Notes: generated by a model from the sequence alone, not told the origin. A DNA stretch of 46,749 bases from Candidatus Merdivivens pullicola (GCA_017694945.1 JADIMA010000074.1:1-46749); one strand, 5' to 3'; positions 9,701-16,993 are shown, counted from the first letter of the stretch. A program made the numbers and translations.

Positions 9701-10705
9701 CAGACGGTCGGGAATCGCCGCCAGATACTGCAGCCCTTCCTCTGAAAGATAATGTCCGAAGAGCGCCACGGGACGGATAGCCCCGTCGATCTCCGGAGTA
9801 ACGATGCTCTGCGACATGAAGCCGCCGCTCATCCCCATCTCGTCGGACTCCCAGTTTTCAACAAGAGCATTGACATTCAATGGAGAAAACAGCGGGATAT
9901 TCCGTTTTTCAAGATACTTCACAGCGGCGTCGCCAAGCCTCCCGTGGGCCATGTTTATGATGGCATCCGGCGCAATCGAATCCAAAGTACCGTCCGTAAA
10001 GTAAGCCCTGATACTGCGTATAGGATAAACGACATTGCCGGTCGCCTCCAAAGACTCTATAAGTTCCGAAGGCTCGCCCATCTGCCCTGTCACAATGACA
10101 TGCGGGGCGCCGGCTTTATAAAGTCCCTCGGATTTCAGATATTCCTCATATTCCGCAATGCTCCCGAACCCCTTTTCTCCGTCACCGTCGGGTGAAGGAT
10201 GGTAAATATTCGCAACAAGGTATTTTTCCGCCGGGACAGGCTCGTCGGAGAAAAATGATTTGCCGTCAATGTATTTTCTGACATAGGCCAGCATGTTACG
10301 GTAATTGTCCATCCCTCCGTTTTCAAGATAACCTCTGATTGCCACGGCATCAGCCGAGTCAAGAGTATTTATGTCATTGGCAGGATTGGTCACCATTGTC
10401 GAGATTACCGGGAGACCTTTGTCCGCCGCCTTCTGTATTGCGGCACGCTCTTCTTCCGTGATGCGCAGCCCCATGCCGTTAATGAAAAGCATGTCATAGC
10501 GTCCGGCCCTGTGAGCCTCCGAAGGCTGCAATTCATACAACTTGATCATGCCCCGGTCATTGGCACGGGAGATTTCACCGAGTTGGATAGCCTGATAGTT
10601 CATCAATGCTATTTTGGTAGGACTGCACAATGACACCCACAGCCCCAAGAGAACCGACAGCACGCCGACCGCACAAAACAAGTATAATGCTATTTTCTTC
10701 TTCAT
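6722..10705 (-). CDS. hmuS: HmuS-like CobN/BchH-family chelatase subunit, membrane anchored
   Basis: 1327 residues of the CobN/BchH family, the large tetrapyrrole-binding subunits of cobalt and magnesium chelatases. It has a membrane segment at each end (about 5-27, and the last ~35 residues ending in the basic tail RHKRKSEIQ), so the body is probably held at the membrane, on the periplasmic side if the N-terminal segment is an uncleaved signal anchor. The conserved core HGTHAAPPHNY (505-515) and HFGTHGSLEF (533-542) matches the family's histidine motif. No ChlI/ChlD-type AAA+ partner is encoded nearby, and the neighbours are heme-uptake genes, so a role in heme processing is far more likely than cobalamin synthesis. 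Removal of iron from heme has been proposed for HmuS; that is recalled literature, not shown by this sequence. Confidence 0.88.
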   Translation of the reverse strand: MKKKIALYLFCAVGVLSVLLGLWVSLCSPTKIALMNYQAIQLGEISRANDRGMIKLYELQPSEAHRAGRYDMLFINGMGLRITEEERAAIQKAADKGLPVISTMVTNPANDINTLDSADAVAIRGYLENGGMDNYRNMLAYVRKYIDGKSFFSDEPVPAEKYLVANIYHPSPDGDGEKGFGSIAEYEEYLKSEGLYKAGAPHVIVTGQMGEPSELIESLEATGNVVYPIRSIRAYFTDGTLDSIAPDAIINMAHGRLGDAAVKYLEKRNIPLFSPLNVNALVENWESDEMGMSGGFMSQSIVTPEIDGAIRPVALFGHYLSEEGLQYLAAIPDRLKDFTETVNRYIALKTKPENEKKIVVFYFKGPGQNALTAGGMEVVPSLYNFLVALKDAGYNVDGLPSSPEALGKLISEQGAVFGSYAKGASSRFMDDGKPLWIDAENYASWVEKTLPDELYESVVASDGDFPGPYMSRDGKLALARIQLGNIVLMPQPAAGGGENDFQMVHGTHAAPPHNYIAAYLYARYGFGADAIVHFGTHGSLEFTPSKQVALSRFDWPDRLVGAIPHFYLYTIGNVGEGIIAKRRAYAGLQSYLTAPFTESGVRGMYRDLENAVSQYSEALESGHETDSLSLKIKSLVVSLGIHSDLGLDTVPGKPYSADEVLRIGNFAEELASEKVTGRLYVLGEAYEPEYLVSTVYAMCTDPVAYGLFAIDRSKGRADDSILKDYSAFNRRYAVPAKKMIGRMLSEGGDVSDERLCGMAGISMSELMSARKEGAASELETALKNVNAYLGLLHDSPALELESVLNALDGGYVSPSPGGDPVANPNVLPTGRNLFAINAEATPDKAAWEKGVKLAENTISLYRQRHNDSIPRKVSYTLWSSEFIETGGATIAQIFYMLGVEPVYDTFGRVADIRLIPSERLGRPRIDVVVQTSGQLRDIAASRLFLIDRAVRMAAEAGDDIFVNNVAEGFRESERILVEKGISPERAREMSAYRVFGGVNGNYGTGIQGMVEASGRWGSADEIARTYMDNMGAYYGSEEGWEEFARYAFEAALSRTDAVVQPRQSNTWGALSLDHVYEFMGGMNLAVKEVTGKEPDAYLSDYRNRSRVRMQELKEAVGVESRTTIFNPLYVAEKMKGGAGDADAIAETVKNTFGWNVMKPDVVDDRMWNEIYNVYIKDSYGLGVREHFENVNPAALEEMTAVMLESVRKGMWNASDAQVSELAGIHAELIEEFAPSCSGFVCDNPQLQDFISSAIGWDRADNYKSSIKDIREVSSGAADGTVLKKESMEAGPETRKAVIGNVLIAVLVIALFIGGGLAIRHKRKSEIQ

Positions 10706-10708
10706 AAA

Positions 10709-12844
10709 TCAGTATTTTCTGAAAAATTTTTCAACATCCAAAGACAGCCCCACTGCCGCCGTTATTCCCGTAGTCGCCGGGGAACTGCTGTAATAATAAT
10801 CCGGGACATAATTAAAGAGATTGTCAATTATCACATTGAGATTTATGCCTTTCCAAATATCCTGGGAAAATACGAGTTTCCATATCGTATAGCCAGGATA
10901 TGTCACGGTTTCCGTATCTTCATAATTGGTTGCCGAAGTATATACATCCGTAGTCACAGCCGACAGCAGCCTTCCGCTCAAGGCAATGTTAAATCCGTAA
11001 TTTTTCCATGAATTGCCGTACTCGACCTTTACTGTAGCCGAATGCGGACGGGTCTGGGAAAGCAAGGGCTCTCCCGGCCTTATCGCCTCATCGGTGTAAG
11101 TATATGAAAGTCTCGCTCCGAGACCGAAAGGCAGACGGGCCGAAAGGGAAAAATCAATCCCCCGCACCTGCATCGGAGACATGTTTATATACTGCATTCC
11201 TCCCAGTTCTTCGTTCCACACAGTAGTTATGCGGCCGTCCACCCAATTGTAAAAGCCCGACAATGAAACATTGAGGTATTTCCAGGCATATTCTGCCGAA
11301 AGCGACAGGTTTTCACTGGATTCCGGTTCAAGATCCGGATTGCCGTAAATCATGAAAATGCTCGCCATATCGAAAGACATGTACATTTCCTTTAATGTCG
11401 GAGCCCTGAACCCTCCGGAATAAGAACCCCGGAAAGACCAGCCGCCGACCTTATACATGAGACTCAGTTTCGGAGAAAAATGGCTGAGTTTTTTCTGGGA
11501 AAAATAATCGAACCTCAGTCCTCCCGTAAGATGCCAGCGTTCATCAAGATTACATTCAATCTGGGTAAATACATCCGCCGTGTGCTGGACATAATATCCG
11601 TTCCCTTCAAACTGGTATGACATAAGATAGTCCCTCATATAGTCGCCCCCCACTATCATGGTATGGCGGCCTTCCGGCTCGAAAGAATATGTATATATGC
11701 CTCTGAGCACATGCTGAACATTGCTGTAATCACGCACATCGGCATCGTTGAAAAGCAGGTAATCGCTCTTGTCGTACTGGTCGTAACTGTACGAAAGTTC
11801 AACACGGTTCTTTCCGTCGATGTCATACTCTCCCTTAAGGCCTCCGCTGAAATCCCTATAACGGTCTCTGGTGTCGGCCTGGATGTCGCGTTCACGGAAA
11901 AAATAACCCGCACGCGCCGTAAACTTCAGCCCCTCCATGACTTCATACTGCAAACGCTCCTTTACGCTGTAATTGTATCCTCCGTAAAAAGTATTGTAGT
12001 CTCCTTCGTTTTTCATACTGTACGAATCGATACTCGTGTATTGCACGTTTGTCATGCTGTTGAATTTCCCGGCCATGAAACCTACGGATCCACCGTAACG
12101 CTGTTCATTGTGCGCGCCGTAGCGCCCGTTGACATTGACAGACCACGGTTCTGTCGCGCCTGAAGTGATTATGTTCACGACACCGCCTACTGCATTCGAG
12201 CCATAGAGGGAAGATGCCGCCCCTTTGATGATTTCGACCCTTTTGACATTATCAAGGTTAAGACGGCTGTAATCTATGTTGTCCAGAGTTTCTCCGGCTA
12301 TCCGCTCCCCATCCACAAGGAAAAGCACGGAATTGCCTCCAAAACCCTGCATGTTCAGAGTCACCTGCTGATCCATCGCATACGAAAACTCTATGCCCGG
12401 AAGTTCGGCTTCAAGCAGGTCGCCTACATCCAGGGCATCCACGCGCTTGATGTCAGCCGATGTTATCACCCTCGTAAGTATGGGCGAGTCTTTCAGCAGT
12501 TTCGGCGTCCTTGTACCGGTCACTACCACAGTTTCAAGATTCATCAAGTCTTCTTCCATGACGATATCGACATGCCTGCAGTCCCTGCATTCCTCGACAG
12601 CCTTTTCGCATGAAAGAAAACCCAGCAACTTGAATACAAGTACGGAATGCTCCGGAACATCGATTTCATATTTTCCATCCGAAGCCGTTACCGTATATGA
12701 AGTCTTGTCTCCTTTGACATATACAGTCACTCCTTCCAAAGGCCCTCCTTCGGAATCCGCCACCCTCCCACTCACCTTCAGAACCTGTCCATAAGACTGA
12801 ATAACGGACAGGATCAGGACAATTGTCAGAACGATTTTTTTCAT
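10709..12844 (-). CDS. hmuR: HmuR-like TonB-dependent heme receptor
   Basis: 711 residues: signal peptide (1-19, cleavage after YG), a carboxypeptidase-regulatory-like domain (about 22-97) typical of Bacteroidetes receptors, a TonB-box-like LETVVVTGTR (103-112), a plug domain (about 118-230) and a 22-strand barrel ending in FFRKY with aromatic last residue. The barrel carries FRAP (479-482) and NPDL (502-505), the heme-receptor signature pair. In P. gingivalis HmuR a histidine between these motifs helps bind heme; here the loop has no histidine but several methionines (MYMSFDMASIFMIYG). It would import heme or porphyrin handed over by HmuY. The gene lies 31 bp after hmuY and 3 bp before hmuS. 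Confidence 0.93.
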   Translation of the reverse strand: MKKIVLTIVLILSVIQSYGQVLKVSGRVADSEGGPLEGVTVYVKGDKTSYTVTASDGKYEIDVPEHSVLVFKLLGFLSCEKAVEECRDCRHVDIVMEEDLMNLETVVVTGTRTPKLLKDSPILTRVITSADIKRVDALDVGDLLEAELPGIEFSYAMDQQVTLNMQGFGGNSVLFLVDGERIAGETLDNIDYSRLNLDNVKRVEIIKGAASSLYGSNAVGGVVNIITSGATEPWSVNVNGRYGAHNEQRYGGSVGFMAGKFNSMTNVQYTSIDSYSMKNEGDYNTFYGGYNYSVKERLQYEVMEGLKFTARAGYFFRERDIQADTRDRYRDFSGGLKGEYDIDGKNRVELSYSYDQYDKSDYLLFNDADVRDYSNVQHVLRGIYTYSFEPEGRHTMIVGGDYMRDYLMSYQFEGNGYYVQHTADVFTQIECNLDERWHLTGGLRFDYFSQKKLSHFSPKLSLMYKVGGWSFRGSYSGGFRAPTLKEMYMSFDMASIFMIYGNPDLEPESSENLSLSAEYAWKYLNVSLSGFYNWVDGRITTVWNEELGGMQYINMSPMQVRGIDFSLSARLPFGLGARLSYTYTDEAIRPGEPLLSQTRPHSATVKVEYGNSWKNYGFNIALSGRLLSAVTTDVYTSATNYEDTETVTYPGYTIWKLVFSQDIWKGINLNVIIDNLFNYVPDYYYSSSPATTGITAAVGLSLDVEKFFRKY

Positions 12845-12875
12845 ATAGCCAACATGAATACGTTTATCCGGCCTT

Positions 12876-13535
12876 TCATAACCCGAGCGGATAGATATAG
12901 TCTATCGTCATATATCCCTTTACTTTGCTTTCATTCATATAATTGGAAAGCCTGATTGCGGCCATTCTCCCGTCGGCCGTTTTCAACAAATAGACTTTGC
13001 CAGACAATGCATATACCGGAGGCATGGTGGATGTATCGACGTCAAGCCATTTTGACAATTCGGCATTGTAATATGACGGGGCATATACGATTTCCCCGTC
13101 CATCATGCCGGACATGTCTATCGTAACCGTACTGTCCGTCCATATATCGGCGACCCATTCACCGTCCGGAAGTTTTCCCGACTCCGCAAAAGCGTCCAGA
13201 GACGTAAAAGATGTTTCCATTACCAGCCCTTCGTTGGTCTTGGTGTCGTAACGGTGGACTGCAAAATCCCATGAGAGTACATCGCCGTTCTCGCTGCCGT
13301 CTGCGGAAAGCATTGTCGTATCTATAGTAGCGGACTGAAAATCGATATATGTCCATTTGGCATAAGATGTGGCATCTATGTATATCGTCCCCGTACCGGC
13401 GGCTTCATCGATTTCTATAAAACCGAAATCCGCCGCCAAAGACGGCTCGTCATAAATCCAATTGAATGTACCATTACAAGAGGAGAGCGGCATCATTGCC
13501 GCCCCCATCATCAACAACACTAATCTTTTACTCAT
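12876..13535 (-). CDS. hmuY: HmuY-family heme-binding lipoprotein
   Basis: 219 residues. A lipoprotein signal with lipobox LSSC places the mature N-terminus at Cys20. The family pattern is clear: SWDFAVHRYDTKTNEG in the middle, followed near the C-terminus by GKVYLLKTADGRMAAIRLSNY and KGYMTIDY. HmuY proteins are surface or released hemophores that take heme from host proteins and pass it to HmuR. Axial ligands differ among homologues (histidines in P. gingivalis, methionines in Bacteroides and others); I cannot assign them here without a structural alignment. The start overlaps the preceding lipoprotein gene by eight bases, so translation is probably coupled. Confidence 0.88.
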   Translation of the reverse strand: MSKRLVLLMMGAAMMPLSSCNGTFNWIYDEPSLAADFGFIEIDEAAGTGTIYIDATSYAKWTYIDFQSATIDTTMLSADGSENGDVLSWDFAVHRYDTKTNEGLVMETSFTSLDAFAESGKLPDGEWVADIWTDSTVTIDMSGMMDGEIVYAPSYYNAELSKWLDVDTSTMPPVYALSGKVYLLKTADGRMAAIRLSNYMNESKVKGYMTIDYIYPLGL

Positions 13536-13986
13536 TTTCAGGAAGAAATGTAATCTTCAACCCGCCCATTACGGCCGGAACATTGAATACGAATGAATAA
13601 TCGGCCCTGTCTTCGCTTACCGTACCTGTGAACGTACACGGATATTCCTGTTCCGAGCCCGGCTGCATGCCCATCAGCGTAGAACCTTCACCTTCTATAG
13701 AGAAGGCCCCGCCGTTTCCGGTCACTTGCGCATCGTTTACGGTAAATTCCCCCCACGTGTCAGACACATAGTTGACAGATACGGTTCCTTCCCCTGTAGA
13801 GGTTATCGTAAGTGTCTGGGCTTCACTCACCATCGGATCCGGAGAATACTGGAACTCCGCCGTTGCATACCCGGCATAAGTTCCGGCCACCGATTCTGAA
13901 GGATCAGCCCCTTCGTTTGCTTTGTTGCAGGATACTGCCGCAAAGACAGCAGCAGCCGCCAAAATTAAAAACTTATCAGGTCTCAT
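13528..13986 (-). CDS. Calycin-like (lipocalin-fold) lipoprotein, first gene of the heme operon
   Basis: 152 residues. The signal ends in VSC (Cys20), a lipobox. The mature part is rich in beta-strand patterns: VAGTYAGYATAEF, QTLTITSTGEGTVSVNYV, GGAFSIEGEGSTL, CTFTGTVSEDRADYSFVFNV and a closing GLKITFLPE. This fits the small beta-barrel 'calycin-like' lipoproteins of Bacteroidetes that often sit beside hmuY. A heme- or porphyrin-binding surface role is plausible from context only. It is the first gene after the operon promoter, and its last eight bases overlap the hmuY start (ATGAGTAA), which points to equal production of the two. Confidence 0.75.
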   Translation of the reverse strand: MRPDKFLILAAAAVFAAVSCNKANEGADPSESVAGTYAGYATAEFQYSPDPMVSEAQTLTITSTGEGTVSVNYVSDTWGEFTVNDAQVTGNGGAFSIEGEGSTLMGMQPGSEQEYPCTFTGTVSEDRADYSFVFNVPAVMGGLKITFLPENE

Positions 13987-14032
13987 AGTTTTGTTTGTTT
14001 GTTTTAAAGAACAACTTGTTTATTTCGGAGTG

Positions 14033-14063
14033 CAAAATTATCCTGCATGCGACCCGGTGTCAA
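14033..14063 (-). promoter_or_regulatory. Promoter of the heme operon
   Basis: On the minus strand TTGACA (14063-14058) is followed 17 bp later by TAATTTTG (14040-14033), so TTG to TAnnTTTG has a 20-bp spacer, fitting the Bacteroidetes -33/-7 arrangement. The start codon of the first operon gene is about 47 bp downstream. I saw no convincing Fur-type 19-bp repeat over it. Confidence 0.65.
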
Positions 14064-14182
14064 TCACAATTTATTTGGAAAAATCATTGCCCGAGTAATC
14101 ATTTCTTGGTGTCCGGGCATGAATATGTCATAAAAAAACTTTAATTTCACCGAAAAATAAAAACACTGTTATTTTCTAAAAC

Positions 14183-14218
14183 TACAATACTTCGGTAAAT
14201 TTTTACCGAAGTATTGTA
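14183..14218. repeat. Perfect 36-bp palindrome between divergent heme operon and fructokinase gene
   Basis: The 17-bp arm 14183-14199 (TACAATACTTCGGTAAA) is exactly inverted at 14202-14218 with a 2-bp centre. It lies about 45 bp upstream of the fructokinase -7 element and about 120 bp upstream of the heme promoter. Since both flanking genes point away, it is not a terminator for either. A repressor or activator operator is the best reading. The rest of the 302-bp gap (13987-14288) holds the two promoters and A/T-rich sequence, with no gene seen. Confidence 0.8.
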
Positions 14219-14262
14219 ATGTAAAAGAACCGATAAAAATATACGAAAGACAGTTTTTTCCC

Positions 14263-14270
14263 TAAGTTTG
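14263..14270 (+). promoter_or_regulatory. Candidate -7 element of the fructokinase gene
   Basis: TAAGTTTG matches TAnnTTTG and ends 18 bp before the ATG at 14289. No clear -33 TTTG is present at the usual distance, which would fit a promoter that depends on an activator bound at the upstream palindrome. Confidence 0.5.
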
Positions 14271-14288
14271 CATAAAAAAGACTCATTC

Positions 14289-15185
14289 ATGAAAAACGAT
14301 AAAAACCATGTTGTCGTAGGAATAGGAGAAATCTTATGGGACATGCTCCCCGAAGGCAGAAAACTCGGAGGCGCCCCGGCCAATTTCGCCTACCATGTTT
14401 CACAATTGGGATTTTGCAGCAGGATTGTCAGTGCCGTAGGATATGACATGCCGGGCGATGATATACTGAATATCCTCCGGGCAAAAAGCCTTGACACCGA
14501 TTTCATCGAACGCATTGACAAACCGACAGGAACAGTTGAAATATCAATTGACGGCAAAGGCATCCCGGAATACAGTATCAAAGACAATGTAGCATGGGAC
14601 AATATACCGTTTACAGACAAACTGGCAAGGCTTGCGGCAAAGACAAAGGCAGTAGCTTTCGGATCTCTTGCCCAAAGGCACCATGTGTCGGCAAAGACGA
14701 TCAATGCATTTCTGGATGCCATTCCCGAGGAAAACGAAGCTTTAAAGATTTTCGACATAAACCTGAGACAGGATTTTTATGACAGGAACACGGTAGAACG
14801 GTCGCTCCACAAATGCAATATACTGAAACTGAATGATGAAGAGACTGACATAATAAGCCGCATGATCGGCATTTCGGGTACAATCGAACAGGTAGTCGAT
14901 ACGATCAGAAAAAGATACTCTATCGGCATCCTGATTCTGACATGCGGCACAAAAGGAAGTTACGTATTCGGGCATGACACAATGTCTTTTCTGCCCACGC
15001 CGAAGGTAAAAACGGCAGACACTGTCGGAGCCGGGGATTCTTTCACGGCGGCTTTTACCGCCTCCATACTGCAAGGCAAATCCATAGAAGAGGCGCATAA
15101 GGCCGCTGTGGACGTATCCGCATTCGTTTGTACTCAATACGGAGCGATGCCTGCACTGCCCGATACATTACGGAACATATTTTGA
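14289..15185 (+). CDS. PfkB-family carbohydrate kinase, fructokinase-like
   Basis: 298 residues. The N-terminal GEILWDMLPEG and GGAPANFAYH motifs and the C-terminal DTVGAGDSFTAAF motif (anion hole and catalytic Asp) mark a ribokinase/PfkB enzyme, and the GE-x-LWD / GGAPANFA combination is typical of bacterial fructokinases (fructose to fructose 6-phosphate). An in-frame TTG at 14268 lies inside the -7 element and is rejected as the start; ATG 14289 gives the usual N-terminus. No transporter or glycoside hydrolase for sucrose or levan is adjacent, so the sugar is inferred from family only. A flavin-reductase-like gene follows after 62 bp. Confidence 0.88.
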   Translation: MKNDKNHVVVGIGEILWDMLPEGRKLGGAPANFAYHVSQLGFCSRIVSAVGYDMPGDDILNILRAKSLDTDFIERIDKPTGTVEISIDGKGIPEYSIKDNVAWDNIPFTDKLARLAAKTKAVAFGSLAQRHHVSAKTINAFLDAIPEENEALKIFDINLRQDFYDRNTVERSLHKCNILKLNDEETDIISRMIGISGTIEQVVDTIRKRYSIGILILTCGTKGSYVFGHDTMSFLPTPKVKTADTVGAGDSFTAAFTASILQGKSIEEAHKAAVDVSAFVCTQYGAMPALPDTLRNIF

Positions 15186-15233
15186 TAAAATGAACCAACG
15201 TTTCATATTGAAGCCGAATGAAAACATACAAGC

Positions 15234-15240
15234 AAGGAGG
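15234..15240 (+). promoter_or_regulatory. Strong Shine-Dalgarno of the flavin-reductase-like gene
   Basis: AAGGAGG with a 7-base spacer before ATG 15248 decides the start and rules out the in-frame ATG at 15218. Such a complete Shine-Dalgarno is unusual in Bacteroidetes, where most genes lack one. Confidence 0.75.
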
Positions 15241-15247
15241 ATACATT

Positions 15248-15841
15248 ATGAGAAAAAATTTCGGAGCGAAACCGCTCAGCTATCCGCAGCCGGTACTCAT
15301 TGTCGCCGCATACGATGAGAACGGCATGCCCAATGCCATGAACGCCGCATGGGGCGGAATAAGCGACTCGGAAGAAATCAGCATGTGCCTGAGCAGCGGT
15401 CATAAGACGGTTAAAGACATATTGAAGACCGGCGCGTTCACGGTCAGCATGGCAGACACAGCCCACGTAGCCGAATGCGACTACCTCGGCATAGTTTCAG
15501 GCAACAGAGTGCCGGACAAATTAGCAAAATCAGGATTCCACACGACCAAATCCGCCTTTGTCAATGCGCCGCTGATAGACGAACTTCCCATCGCCCTTGA
15601 ATGCCGTCTGAAAGACTACAACCCTGAAACGGGCATGATGCGTGGCGAAATCGTCAATGTAAGCGTGGATGAAAGGGTGTTGGACAAAAACGGGAATGTA
15701 GACCCGGCCAAAGCCGCACCCATAACTTTCGACCCGTTCAACAACACATACCTAAAACTCGGCGAAAAAGTCGGCAATGCATTTTCAGACGGGAAACGGA
15801 TAAAGTTGTTGCCACGGCAGGAATTAACCTCAATCTCGTGA
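15248..15841 (+). CDS. Flavin reductase-like FMN-binding split-barrel protein
   Basis: 197 residues resembling the flavoredoxin/flavin reductase-like family: an FMN-binding split barrel with the opening pattern KPLSYPQPVLIVAAYDENGMPNAMNAAWGG, then a conserved SGHKTVKDILKTGAFTVSMA segment that lines the flavin site. Proteins of this kind carry FMN and pass electrons in anaerobes; the partner is unknown. Start chosen from the Shine-Dalgarno. A strong hairpin terminator follows. The pairing with the sugar kinase may be accidental. Confidence 0.82.
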   Translation: MRKNFGAKPLSYPQPVLIVAAYDENGMPNAMNAAWGGISDSEEISMCLSSGHKTVKDILKTGAFTVSMADTAHVAECDYLGIVSGNRVPDKLAKSGFHTTKSAFVNAPLIDELPIALECRLKDYNPETGMMRGEIVNVSVDERVLDKNGNVDPAKAAPITFDPFNNTYLKLGEKVGNAFSDGKRIKLLPRQELTSIS

Positions 15842-15875
15842 ATATACAGAACGCCAAGTAGTTATAAAAACGGAA

Positions 15876-16038
15876 CAAAAAACGAATGTGGATTCTGAGA
15901 CGTTTCTAAGCCGTCAGAATCCACACTGATTTTTTCCTTGATATTTACAACATATTAACACACAACAAATTACAAAGCCACATCTTAATTCCAGCCGTGG
16001 CCGCAGCTACAAGGATGTTCAGGTCAAAGGTAATTTTG
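15876..16038. other. folD-downstream gap with two overlapping -7-like elements; possible small RNA
   Basis: The 233-bp gap between the flavin-reductase-like gene and folD has no convincing gene. At 16025-16038 the sequence CAAAGGTAATTTTG reads as TACCTTTG on the minus strand and TAATTTTG on the plus strand, two -7-like elements back to back. A minus-strand transcript from about 16018 would run to the T-run side of the terminator near 15876, giving an RNA of roughly 140 bases. No -33 element was found for either direction, so this is weak. Confidence 0.25.
15887..15936 (+). terminator. Terminator after the flavin-reductase-like gene, probably bidirectional
   Basis: TGTGGATTCTGA (15887-15898) pairs with TCAGAATCCACA (15914-15925), followed by CTGATTTTTT. 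On the opposite strand the hairpin is followed by TTCGTTTTTTG, so it could end transcripts from either side. Confidence 0.8.
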
Positions 16039-16074
16039 CGGATAATCGTTATTTGCATTGCTGATTGGCTGGCA

Positions 16075-16926
16075 TCACTCCCCCTGATGACGGCGGAACA
16101 GGTCTATGGTGTTGCGCATGAGGCAGGTTATGGTCATAGGGCCAAGTCCGCCGGGCACTGGCGTTATGACTGACGCTTTCTGAGCCACTGCATCGAAATC
16201 CACATCCCCGCAGAGTTTTCCAGTGACAGGATCCCTGTTTACTCCGACATCCATGACAACGGCGCCTTCCGAAACCATATCGGCAGTGATGAATTTCGGA
16301 CGGCCTATCGCCACTACCAATATCTCGGCCTCACGGGTCACGGAAGCAAGGTCTTTGGTACGGGAATGGGCTATGGTGACGGTGGCATTTGCATCGAGCA
16401 GGAGCTTTGCAACCGGCAGGCCTACTATGTTGCTCCGTCCGACAACGACTGCACGTTTGCCCTGAATGTCTATGCCGGCTTCTTTGAGCATGAGCATGAC
16501 ACCCATTGGAGTGCATGGAAGCGTGCAGGGGCGTTTCAACTGAAGGTCGGCAACGTTGAGAGGATGGAAACCGTCCACATCCTTGTCCTGCCGCACTGCC
16601 GCTATTACCCTGTCCGAGTTGATATGTTTCGGCAAAGGCAATTGGATCAGGATACCGTCCACACCAGGATCATTGTTCAGATCGTCTATCACTCCCAGCA
16701 GTTCTTCTTCGGAAATGGACACATCCTTGCGTATCGTCGTGTTCCTGATGCCCAAAGCCTCCGATGCCTTGCTTTTTCCGGTAACATACGAAACGCTCGC
16801 AGGATCATCGCCTACCAACACCACTACAAGGTGAGGGGCACGTCCGTATTTTTCCGACAACTGTTTCACTTCTTCCGCCATTTCGGCCTTCATCCTGACC
16901 GACAAATCTTTACCGCTTATTATCAT
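16075..16926 (-). CDS. folD: Bifunctional methylene-THF dehydrogenase / methenyl-THF cyclohydrolase FolD
   Basis: 283 residues, normal for FolD. It interconverts 5,10-methylene-THF and 10-formyl-THF in the cytosol, supplying the formyl donor for PurN and PurH, whose genes lie just upstream. Tyr47 and Lys51 in SYVTGK match the catalytic Tyr50/Lys54 of E. coli FolD; DGILIQLPLP, DKDVDGFHPLN, the NAD(P)-binding VVGRSNIVGLPVAKLLL and the closing TPVPGGLGPMT motif are all present. It is transcribed alone, from a TAATTTTG element about 60 bp upstream of the start codon. Confidence 0.97.
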   Translation of the reverse strand: MIISGKDLSVRMKAEMAEEVKQLSEKYGRAPHLVVVLVGDDPASVSYVTGKSKASEALGIRNTTIRKDVSISEEELLGVIDDLNNDPGVDGILIQLPLPKHINSDRVIAAVRQDKDVDGFHPLNVADLQLKRPCTLPCTPMGVMLMLKEAGIDIQGKRAVVVGRSNIVGLPVAKLLLDANATVTIAHSRTKDLASVTREAEILVVAIGRPKFITADMVSEGAVVMDVGVNRDPVTGKLCGDVDFDAVAQKASVITPVPGGLGPMTITCLMRNTIDLFRRHQGE

Positions 16927-16985
16927 AACACCTCTTTACTATACACGAAACATAAAATTGCAGCAAGGCCTCCTTGCAGGCTCCG

Positions 16986-16993
16986 CAAAATTA
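16986..16993 (-). promoter_or_regulatory. Candidate -7 element of folD
   Basis: Minus-strand TAATTTTG, identical to the -7 octamer seen before the heme operon, purE, fba, gmk and nadD. No TTTG at the proper -33 distance. Just upstream lies a short inverted repeat, TTTCCGT (16999-17005) and ACGGAAA (17023-17029), which could be an operator over the -33 region. Confidence 0.5.

Noticed and set aside
6722-10705. CobN for cobalamin synthesis
   Set aside because: Membrane anchors, heme-uptake neighbours and absence of cobalamin genes or AAA+ partners nearby point to HmuS.
14183-14218. Palindrome as a transcription terminator
   Set aside because: Both flanking genes point away from it and there is no T-run on the fructokinase side.
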